This document shows, one piece after another, positions 47,460-57,276 of a stretch of DNA of 64,000 nucleotides (its first letter is position 1; each line of letters begins with the position of its first letter). Source of the DNA: Halicephalobus mephisto (taxonomy: Eukaryota > Nematoda > Chromadorea > Rhabditida > Panagrolaimidae); assembly GCA_009193035.1 (NCBI GenBank), contig SWDT01000011.1:1116001-1180000 (forward strand), in the 5' to 3' direction. Position numbers and translations under genes: made by a program. The notes under the pieces are model-generated. The model ran no database searches and was not told where the DNA came from. It worked only from the letters and a program-made list of their open reading frames with translations.

Positions 47460-48190
47460 AAAAATTTTTAGAATCCAATATTGAATTTTCCGAAAATTTC
47501 ATGGAAGTTTCTGAATTTTTCAGAATCTCGAGAAAAATTTTGAAAGTTTCAAAAATTTTCCGGGAAATTTTATATTTCAAAAATTCAGAAATCTCGAATT
47601 TTGGAATTTTTCAGAATTGAATGAAAAATTTTGGAAAATTCTGAAATTTAAAAAAATTTAAGATTTCTAAAATTTTGGAAAATTGAATGGAAGTTTTTAG
47701 AATTTTATGAAGATTTTAGGATTTTGTAGAATTTTCCAGAATTCAAAAGAAGATTTCGAAAAATTCTAAAATCTTAAAATTTCTAGGATCTTTCGAAATT
47801 TTGGAATTTCGTAGAATTTTCCAGAATCTAATAGATTTTAAAAAATTCTAAAATATTAAAGTTTTTAGGATCTTCCAGAATTCAAAAGAAGATTTTGAAA
47901 AATTCTAAAATCTTAAAATTTCTAGGATCTTTCAAACTTTTGGAATTTCGTAGAATTTTCCAGAATCCAATAGATTTCAAAAAATTCTAAAATTTTAAAG
48001 TTTTTAGGATCTTCCAGAATCCAATAGATTTTAAAAAATTCTAAAATCTTAAAGTTTTTAGGATCTTCCAGAATCCAATAGAAGATTTCAAAAAATTCTA
48101 AAATCTTAAAATTTCTAGGATCTTCCAGAATTAAATAGAAGATTTTAGGAAATCTGGAAAATTCACGTTAAGACTATTTCGTAAAATTAT
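47460..48190. repeat. Tandem repeat built on GATCTTCCAGAATCCAATAG
   Basis: Degenerate units of about 45-60 bp combine TCTTCCAGAAT, AATAGATTTCAAAAAATTC and CTTAAAATTTCTAG. It decays at both edges. Confidence 0.75.
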
Positions 48191-50384
48191 TTTTTTTATT
48201 TTACTGTAATTTAAAAAAAATTTTCAAAAATTTGTTTCGGGACCATTTTAAAAAGATTTTTCAAAGTAGAATTTTATAAATTTCCAAAATTCAATAAAAA
48301 AGAAATTTAAAAATTTTCGAAATTTATTAAAATAAAAAATTTAAAAATTTTCGAAAATTCGTTTTGGGACCATTTAAAAAAATTATTTTCATGGTAATTT
48401 GATTTTTGAAAAAAGTTTATTTTTGTAATTTTTAGGACCAGAAAATTTGTGACTAATCGTTTTATCCATGAATCATCCAAAAAGTCATCAAAATTCCATT
48501 CTTTCCCGGCATCGGTCAGTTTTTCGTTTTTCTTCGAAAATAGCATTTAAAAAGGAAAAACTGACCGTCATTTTGATCTTGAAGAATTTTTCTATTTTAA
48601 ATAATTTTTTTTTAAATTTAAATTGGAACTTAGAATTAAAAGTCGAAATTTGAAATTTTAACGTCAGAATAGGATTCGTCATTTTGATTCTAGAAATCCA
48701 GATATTTGGTTTTATTAACTTAAGTGAAACAGTATCCTACAGTACGAAGAATCCACAAATGCCATCTTACAAAAGAAATCCAAACTTTGACTTTGAATTC
48801 TGACTTCCAACTTCCACATTACAATATCTCTTTCATCAAAGTTGGAACTCGAAATTCAAAAACGAAGTTTAGACTTTTCGTTCTAAGACTTGACTAGCAG
48901 TTCGTGTTTGGATTCTAGAAGTCCGAACTTCGACTTCTAACTTCCGCAATACAGTATTCCCTGTCATCAAAGTTGACAATCGAAATTAAAAATTTAAATT
49001 CCGACTTTCGTGTTGAAACAACATTTGTGGATTTTCTTATTTCGAAAAGTTATTGTGTCTAAGTTGACAGAATTTTATATTTGAATTTTCGAATCTAAAC
49101 ATGCGAATTTATCCTAGCGCGAAAAGTCCAAATTTCGACCTCGAACTCTGGTCTCCAACTTTTACAAAACGAAGCTCAATATTTCCTTTCTAGGACGGCG
49201 ATCGAGAAAGCTTGTTTGGCGTCACGCAAGACCGCAGATCGTCTTTGTTTTGAACGTGAGAGTTTTGACTGATCTAGTTCGAACAATGGCCTTTATTTTC
49301 AACTTTTTACTTTTCTGAAAGTTTAATTTCCAATTTGATAATCCATAAAAAATTATCAGAATTTCCAAAATTTTGGAATTTTCTAAAAAATCCAAAAATT
49401 TAATTTTTTTTAAATTTCTAAAAAATCTAAAAATTTAATTTTTTTTAAATTTCTAAATTTTGGAATTTTTTAAAAAACTCAAAAATTTTATTTTTTTTAA
49501 ATTTCTAAATTTTGGAACTATTTTGTAAAAAATTCAGAATTTTCTGAAATTTTTGAAAATTCAAATTTTTAGAATATTTTAAAATTTAGTAAAAAATTAA
49601 AATAAACATGGAAAACAAATTCTAAAAATTCTCTAAAAAGTCCCAAAAATTTATCTCAAGATCATTTCACATCAATATTACTTTTTATTTAAATTTTAAA
49701 ATTTTAAATCTTTTTGTATTTTAAATTTTTTACTTTTTATTTTTTTATATTTTTTAAATTTTTAGATTTTTTGTATTTTGTTTTTACTTTTTATATATTT
49801 TTATGATTTCAAATTTAATTTACAAAATTAAAAATTAAATTTTCATATTTCTGCAATTTCGGATTTAATATATAAAATTTAAAGTTTTTTTTATTTAAAA
49901 TTTAATATATAAAATTTGGAATTTTTTTTATTTCAAATTTAATGTATAAAATTTAGAATTTCTTTTATTTCAAATTTAATATATAAAATTTGGAATTTTT
50001 TTTATTTTGAATTTAATATAAAATTTAAAGTTTTTAATTGATGTTCAAAGCATTCCATAACAATGTTCATTTCTATTTTCGCAGTAGTGTGATTTATTTG
50101 TCCTTTTTGCTTCCTCAAACAAAAGCTTGTCGTTCAAGTTGTTCTCACTCAATTTGGATTTCCAGCTGATTCGAGTTAGGATTTTAAAAAGCTCAAGTGG
50201 TTCTTTTGCAGACCGCGCTTTGAATGGACCGGTTGTGGACATTTATGGGCCTTACGGTAATGAGAAAATTCCCATAATCGAGTAAATCTCGAAAATTTAA
50301 AAATTATTTTTTTAAATAACTTTGAAAATTGGAATTTTCATAAAAATTCATCGATTTTCGAGTATAATCCTGTCTCGACAAATT

Positions 50385-51090
50385 GGTCATTGACCAGTTT
50401 TTCGTCTTTGTTTACCTGGTTTTTCTCACCTTGACTCATCGAAGGACTTCTGGATTCACTGATTCCAAATCGACCCGCGATCTTTGTTAAAAAAGAAAAA
50501 ATTGTCCATAATTTAGTGACAATCGGTTTTTAAATTAAAATATTTTTAAAATTTTTTAAAATTTTCCGTGATTTAATTTAAAAAATTAAAAATACTTTAA
50601 AATTAAAAATCTGAATCCTAAAATTTTTAAGTTTTCAGAAAATTCGTGTCGAGAGAAATTAATTATTGGCCAGTTTTTCGTTTTTGTTTTTCGCATTTGG
50701 ACTTGAAGGACTTCACGGATTAACTGATCTAAAATCGACCTGCGATCCTTGTTTAAAAAAATTATCCATGCTTCGGTGACAATTGTTTTTTTGTTTTAAC
50801 TTTGTAGAATTTTCCGAAATTTAACAAAAAAACTCAAAAATATTTCAAAATTCAACGAAAATTTCGGGAAAATCCAAATCCTAAAGTTTTTGAGATTTCA
50901 ATAAACGTCTAGAATTTCGTGTCGAGAAAAGTTAATTACTAGCCAGTTTTTTCTGTTTGTTTACCTATTTTCTTCCCGCACCTTGACTCAAAAAAGGACT
51001 TCTTGGATTGACTGGTCCAGTTCAAAACCGATTCGCAGTCTTTTCAAAAAAGGGAAAACTGTCCATGTTTCGGTGACAATTGTTTTTAAA
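50385..51090. repeat. Three direct copies of a 270-280 bp segment
   Basis: The markers TTG(A/G)CCAGTTTTTCGT at about 50389 and 50668 and AGCCAGTTTTTTCTG at about 50941 start segments that share a GACTCA..AAGGACTTC block and end with a TCGGTGACAATTG-like block. Spacing is about 279 and 273 bp. Confidence 0.7.
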
Positions 51091-51639
51091 TTTTTTATTT
51101 TTTTAAATTTTTTATTTTTTTTATTTTTTTTTATTTTTTTTTTATTTTTTTTGATCTTGTGAATTTTTTCGCGAATTTGTTCCGGAACTGCTGTCCATTT
51201 TGAGTACTTTCTCATTGATTTACTTTTTTAAAAAACAAATCCAGTTTTAAAATTTTGAATATTTTCGTACTTAATCTGATGGATTACTGTAGATGAATAA
51301 TTATCTATATAATTGTAGTTTTTCGAGATTTTTATTGGATAAATTTCGATTTAAAAAGTGAAAACTGATCCGTCAAATCATATTTTTCCGAACAACTGAA
51401 AACCGAAAATCGGACATAAATGTCCTTTTTCGGTCGGATCGGGATTATTTGATTTCTAATTCTCGGATTTGACTGTACGACTTTTTTGAAACAATTCTTC
51501 CTTGTGAATTTTCTTCCCTGATTTCGTAAGATAAATTTTAAAAATTTCCTAAAATTACAATCATGACCGAAAAAATCAATTTTAAAAAAGTTCGAAATTA
51601 ACTAAAATCGAAAAAAGAAACGTCTTCAGACAGTTAATT

Positions 51640-52205
51640 GTCCTGAAGTCAATTTTCTTTACCTTTTTAGATAATTTTTTTTAATTTTTAAAATAGGTTA
51701 AAATTTGAATCAAGAGGTCGGTAAAATTAATTTTAAAAAATTTCGAAATCAAGGTAGAAAAACTTTCCCAAAGGAGGAACTGTTTTGTATCCTTTTTTTA
51801 CCTTTTTAGATAACTTTTTTAATTTCTGAAATAACTTTAAATCTCAATCAAGTGATCGATAAAGCTAATCTAAGAAAATTTCGAAATCGAGGGAGAAAAC
51901 TTCTTCAGGAAAGGAATTGTTTTGTATCCTTTTTTTACCTTTTTAGATAATTTTTTTAATTTCTGAAATAACTTTAAATCTCAATCAAGTGATCGATAAA
52001 ATTAATTTAAAAAGAAAAAATTTCGAAATCGACAGAAAAAAATCTCCCCAAAAGGAGGAACTCTCCTATATCCCTTTTTTACCTTTTTAAATAATTTTTT
52101 TAATTTCTGAAATAACTTTAAATCTCAATCAAGTGATTGATAAAATTAATTTAAAAAGAAAAAATTTCGAAATCAAGGGAGAAAATTTCTTCAGGGAAGG
52201 AATCG
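51640..52205. repeat. Tandem repeat, about 137-145 bp unit, 4 copies
   Basis: Units contain TTTTTTACCTTTTTAGATAA, AATCTCAATCAAGTGATCG and AAAAATTTCGAAATCGA. A diverged GGCTGTACGAC-like sequence at about 51471 sits just upstream, so this may be an old MITE-related block. Confidence 0.75.
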
Positions 52206-52778
52206 TACTAGAATTGATTTCTAATTTTCGGATTTTCGATAAAATTTGATGAAGGAGTGTTTGAATTCAAAGTTAGTCTCAAGTAAACAATTGGGAATTT
52301 TTTCAAAAAGGCTTTTCATGTTTTTTAAAAGAGGAAAAGCCGAAAATGGAATTAGCGTCGGTTTTTTTACAAAAACTTTAAATGCGTTTTTCCGTTGGTT
52401 TTTTCTTCATTTTCGTTCTTGTTTATTCTCTGAAATTCTGTAGAAATTTCTGAAATATTTCGAAATTTATCGAAAATATTTAGAATTATCCGAAATTAAA
52501 ATTTTTCTGAAAAATCCTAAAAAATCTTCGAAAATTTAAAATTCATATATGAAATCGAAATTTAAAAAATTTTTAAAGTTTTGCAAATTTGTAAAAAACT
52601 AAATTTTTATATCCATCAAAAATTTTACTTTTCTATAATCTTCCAAAATTTAACAAAAAATTAAAAGTTCATATATGAAAATTCGCGTCGGGACTATTTC
52701 GTGAAAAAATTTTTTTTAGAGTTATTGTTTTTTTAATTTTTTTGTTTTAATTTTGTTTTTTAATTTTGTTTTTTTCAG

Positions 52779-55700
52779 ATGACGGCTGAAGTGGATTCAG
52801 AAACCCAAAAGTACCTCCGGGAACTTGATTCCGTCAGAGCTCCGCCAGATCTGTACGATATCCACTCGGAAGCCGCGATTTCGCTGAATTCCCGTCCCCC
52901 GACCCTTATCTCGAACGATTTCCGTCAAAAACTGCATAAAATCAATGTCAATCACCAAAAGGTTTGTTTTCGAAAAATCCGAAATGACTTAAGTCAAGTG
53001 AACGACGACCAATGTTGCAATTTTGAAATTTTTCAGACTTGTTTGGTTTGTCGGTCATTTGGCAGAGTTGACTGTCCGTACAAAAATCGGAATTTGAATA
53101 TTTTTCGAAATTTATAAATTAGAAAAACCTAATCTGGATTAATTCGATTTCGTAGGATTCGTTCACGGAACAGTTTTATTTAAATTTTAATCGGATTTTG
53201 ACGGAACAAAAATTGTACATTTCCGAAAAACTAAGTCTGTAGAAAATTCCGAAAATCAGAAGCTTCCAGAATTTTAGAATTTTTCATAGAAGTTTCTGGA
53301 GTCCAATAGAGGATTCTGAAGTTTTTGAAGATTTCGTAGAAGGTTCTAGAAGTTTCTAGAAAGTTTTGGAAGATTTTACAGGAGCTTCTAGAAATTAATA
53401 GAATTCTAAAATTTTTGAAAATCCTGTAGAAATTTCTCGAATATAATATGAGATTCAGGAAATTTTAATTAATTTTACAGAATCCTCTAGAATCTAATTC
53501 AGAATTCTGAAGCTTTCGAAAATCCTATATAAAGTTTCAGAAACTTCCAGAATTTAATTCAGAATTCTGAAACTTTTGGAAATATCAATAGATTCCAAAA
53601 GTTTCTCGAATCTAATACGAGATTCAGAGAATTTTAATTAATTCTACAGAATCCTCTAGAATCTAATTCAGAATTCTGAAACTTTTGGAAATATCAATAG
53701 ATTCCAAAAGTTTCTCGAATCTGGTATGACATTGAAGAAATTTTAATTAATTCTACAGAATCCTCTAGAATTTAATTCAGAATTTTGAAACTTTTGGAAA
53801 TCCTATATAAAGTTTCAGAAATTTCTAGAATCCTTTAGAACCGAATAAATGATTTTGAAATCTTTGAAAATTTCGTAGTTTCCGAAATTTTTAAAAATCC
53901 AATGAGAAATTTACAAATTTTTGAAAAGTTTTAGATTAAAATGAAACCTTAATTTTTTGGAAATTCATATTGATTTCATTTTTTAACAAAATTTATTTTT
54001 TAATAATTTTAAATTTTAATGATTTTTGATTTTTTTTTAATTTCGATTTTTTAAATTAGAAATTTTTTTAATTTTTTCGATTTTAGAGAATAAGTGACGA
54101 TTCTCAGCCGTCGACGAAGACCGTGACGTTCTCTCCAGAAGGCCCCAAAACTTTGAAAACTGAAATGTTAAAATTCGGAGAAAAAGCGGAAATTAAAAAA
54201 GTGGAAAGTGAGAATCTCCGACAATCGGTCCTGAAGGCTACTCGTCCGCTGAATCCCTGGGCCGAGACCCAGAAGTCTTCTCAGCGGTCCGTCAGATCTC
54301 CTCTGAACGTCCAGACCCCGGATCAGCTCTCGAGCGGACATCCGTCCTTGAGTCCGACTTCTCCGTTGAGCAATTCCGCGACTTCTACGTCGTCGAATGG
54401 GTCTTGTGGAAGTTCGCAAAAATGGAAACCGAAAATTGATGGAACATTTTCCGCAAAATTGGTCAATACAGAACCAGAATCCAAAGAAAAAACAATCGTC
54501 AGAACTTACAGACCAAATTCGAATTCATCGATGAATCAAAAAACGAAAAATAATTTTTATCTAAGATCCGGAAGTTTGTTTTTGGATCCTTCGGACGAAA
54601 AAAAATCGAATTTTGGAAAATCTTCGACAAAAAATTCAGAAAGAGAAACAATCACGAAAGACCTCAGATTCCTCGACGAAATAGAATCCGAAAATCAAAA
54701 AAGAATGGAAGAATTGAACGATGTTTACGGTCGTCGGAAGACCGATTCTGAAACTACCAAAAGAATCGAAGACTTCTCACCAGGTTACGGTAACTTTAAA
54801 AAATTTTTAATTTTAAATAATTGGAGATTTTTCAGATTCTTACAGTAGCCGTAAAAATGGATTCGAGAATTCCAAGAAAATCGAAGACTTCTCAGCAGGT
54901 TACGGTAATTTAAAAAAATTTTTAATTTTAAATAATTAAAGATTTTTCAGATTCTTACAGTAATCAGAAAGAAGGACTCAAGAATCAGAAAAAAATTGGA
55001 GACTTTTTGGAAGATTACGGTAATTTTAAGAAGTTTTTAATTTTAAAGAATTAAAGATTTTTCAGATTCCTACAGTAACCATAAAAACGGATTCGAAAAT
55101 TCCAAGAAAATCGAAGACTTCTCAGGAGGTTACGGTAACTTTAAAAAATTTTTAAATTTTAAATAATTGGAGATTTTTCAGATTCCTACAGTAACCATAA
55201 AAACGGATTTGAGAATCAGAATCTGATGGACGACTTATCTGACTCCTTGAAGCGACAGAAACTCGGATCTCCCGGCAGAATCATCGGGAACTGCGGAAAG
55301 TGCTTCGAACCCGTTTTCGACAACAATCAAGTTACCTACGCCTTGGATTCGTTCTTCCATGACCAATGTTTTTTCTGTGTTTCTTGTAAAAAATCCCTCA
55401 GGGGAAGAAAATTTTACAGACATGGAGAAAAAAATTTTTGCGAAGAAGATTATTTTTTAAATGGATTAACAGACAATTGTACCAGATGCTTCAGTTGCGA
55501 AAGACCCATCACAGACATGGTCCTTCAGGCCTTGGGGAAGTCCTTCCATCCCGTATGCTTCAGATGCCACCACTGCGGCCAGTGTCTGGACGGAGTGCCC
55601 TTCGCCGTGGACGGAGACAGCAAGGTCTTCTGCATGGAAGACTACCAGAACCTCTTCTCCCCCAACTGTGCCGTCTGCCACAAGTCCATCAAAGCTTCAA

Positions 55701-56834
55701 ATGTGGGTTTTTGGATAAATTTCGAAATTGCAATCCTAAAGAAGCTTCTGAAGTTCCCATCAGATTCTGAAAACTTCCATTAAATTCAGAATCTTCCATT
55801 AAATTTCTGAATCTTTCATTAAATTTCAGAAACTTCCATTAAATTCAGAATCTTCCATTAAATTTCAGAAGCTTCCATTAGATTCTGGAAGCTTCGATTA
55901 AATTCCAGAAGTTTCCATTAAATTTCAGAAATTTCCATTAAATTCAGAATCTTCTATTAAATTCCAGAAATTTCCATTAGTTTCTGAAACCTTCAATTAA
56001 ATTTCTGAAATCTTCCATTAAATTCAGAATCTTCTATTAGATTCTGAAAACTTCCATTAAATTCTGAAAACTTCGATTAGATTCTGAAAACTTCCATTAA
56101 ATTCTGAAATCTTCCATTAAATTCAGAATCTTCTATTAGATTCTGAAAACTTCCATTAAATTCAAAAGCTTCGATTAGATTCTGAAAACTTCCATTAAAT
56201 TCCAGAAGTTTCCATTAAATTCCAGAAATTTCCATTAAATTCTGAAAACTTCCATTAAATTTCAGAATCTTCTATTAAATTCCAGAAATTTCCATTAGTT
56301 TCTGAAACCTTCAATTAAATTCAGAATTTTCATTTAAATTTCAGAATCTTCGATTAGATTCTGAAATCTTCCAGAATTTCTAGAATTAGCACCTAAAATT
56401 AAATTTCATGCCAAGACGGTTTTAAAAAATTCATTTTTAATTTTCATATATCAATTTAAAATTTCGTAATTTTTTAAAATTATGTACAAATTTCTACAAT
56501 AAGCATCTGAAATCAAAGATTGTAGAAATTTCGTGTTGAGAGCATTTCGTAAAAAAAATTTAAATTTTTTCATTTTTTAAAATTTAAATTTTTTTTTATT
56601 TTTTATTTTTTATTTTTTATTTTAATTTTTTTTAATTTTTAGGATTATGGCCAGATTGTCCGGGTTGTGGCGATGGAAAAAGAGTTTCATATTGACTGTT
56701 ATCGATGTGAAGGTTGCGGAATGCAGTTGACGAACGAGTCAGACAAGCAATGTTATCCCTTGAACGACCACCTCCTTTGTCGTCGATGCAATCTCGAATG
56801 GGCCAGAATCGGCGCCCCTGTTACTGATTGCTGA
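52779..56834 (+). CDS. Ajuba/zyxin-family protein with three LIM domains and a mini-exon array
   Basis: Seven exons: 52779-52961, 54087-54789, 54836-54904, 54951-55019, 55066-55134, 55182-55702, 56643-56834, giving 601 aa. The ATG directly follows the acceptor TTTTTTCAG. The N-terminal 295 residues are disordered, Ser/Pro-rich (SPLNVQTPDQLSSGHPSLSP). Three identical-length mini-exons (69 nt, 23 aa) encode repeats of SYSNHKNGFEN..KKIEDFSGGYG; exon 2 ends and exon 6 begins with further copies. Three LIM domains follow (first about 402-455, with CGKCFEP and HDQCFFCVSC; second with CFSCERP and HPVCFRCHHC; third split by the last intron, ending CRRCNLEWARIG). LMDDLSDSL before the LIMs resembles an amphipathic helix. 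QALGKSFHPVCFRCHHCG is closest to Ajuba/LIMD1; the C. elegans counterpart may be zyx-1. Such proteins link actin adhesion sites to nuclear signalling. Confidence 0.88.
53230..53920. repeat. Intron 1 tandem repeat of the LIM gene
   Basis: Units of about 100-120 bp are built on CTCTAGAATCTAATTCAGAA, a TTCTGAAACTTTTGGAAAT block and AGATTCCAAAAGTTTCTCGA. The order of sub-blocks varies. Confidence 0.75.
54720..55246 (+). repeat. Mini-exon/mini-intron tandem array, 115-bp period
   Basis: Exon ends fall at 54789, 54904, 55019 and 55134, exactly 115 bp apart. Each unit is a 69-nt exon plus a 46-47 nt intron, and exon and intron sequences are both conserved between units (introns share TTTTTAATTTTAAATAATT and GAGATTTTTCAG). 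The first coding unit is fused to the end of exon 2 and a partial last unit starts exon 6. Confidence 0.95.
55770..56390. repeat. Intron 6 tandem repeat of the LIM gene
   Basis: Roughly 28 copies of a 20-22 bp unit such as ATTCTGAAAACTTCCATTAA with AGAATCTTCTATTA variants. Confined to the intron that splits LIM3. Confidence 0.9.
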
Positions 56835-57276
56835 ATTTCTTAGATCTTTTATCTCATCCTGACCGTCAAAACAGAATCTTCACAACTCGTCGTAACCAAG
56901 TTCTCATCAATAGTCATGAATGTAGTCAACAATCTGACGTCCATATTGCTTTCGATAAAAATTATTTTTGAATTTAGTTAATTTTCAAAAAAATTCAGTC
57001 CAAAACCTTTAAAGACGAAAATTCATATATGAAATTTCAATTAAAATCTTTAATTATTGAATTTAGTTAATTTTCAGAAAAACTCAATTCAAAATTTTTA
57101 GGAACGAAAATTCATATATGAAATTTTAATTAAAACCTTTAATTATTGAATTTAAATTTTTTTAGAGATTTTTGTTGTTTTCAGTTTCCAATGAAGAAAT
57201 TTGTGGGATTTTTGAGGACTTTGTTGTTGACAGCAGTAGTTTTCTGTTAATTTTTATTATTCAATTTTACGGAAAT
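56835..57276. other. Tail-to-tail intergenic region
   Basis: This lies between the 3' ends of the LIM gene (+) and the Ser/Lys-rich gene (-). It holds two copies of an AAAATTCATATATGAAATTT block (about 57018 and 57108) about 90 bp apart. No RNA gene or further CDS seen. Confidence 0.65.

Larger units (their letters stand above)
43249..52778. other. 9.5-kb stretch without a supported gene
   Basis: No open frame here shows a domain, good splice context and normal composition together. It holds one MITE-like element (44056-45071) and several tandem arrays. Non-repetitive islands occur at about 45080-45250, 49190-49290 and 50040-50270. Intron-type GTCGGGACC motifs occur on the plus strand at many points from 46381 to 47040, near 50651 and at 52682, which suggests that part of the stretch is intronic to the LIM gene that starts at 52779 after an acceptor. 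Confidence 0.55.

Noticed and set aside
48307..48682. Overlapping open frames near 48.5 kb
   Set aside because: The stretch KLTDAGKEWNFDDFLDDSW looked protein-like, but the frame runs into low-complexity sequence, with no splice partner or start context.
50045..50242. 65-aa open frame on the minus strand (MSTTGPFKARSAKEPLELFK start)
   Set aside because: Composition is reasonable but there is no domain, no neighbouring exon and no poly(A)/acceptor layout. Left as a weak candidate, to be tested with RNA-seq.
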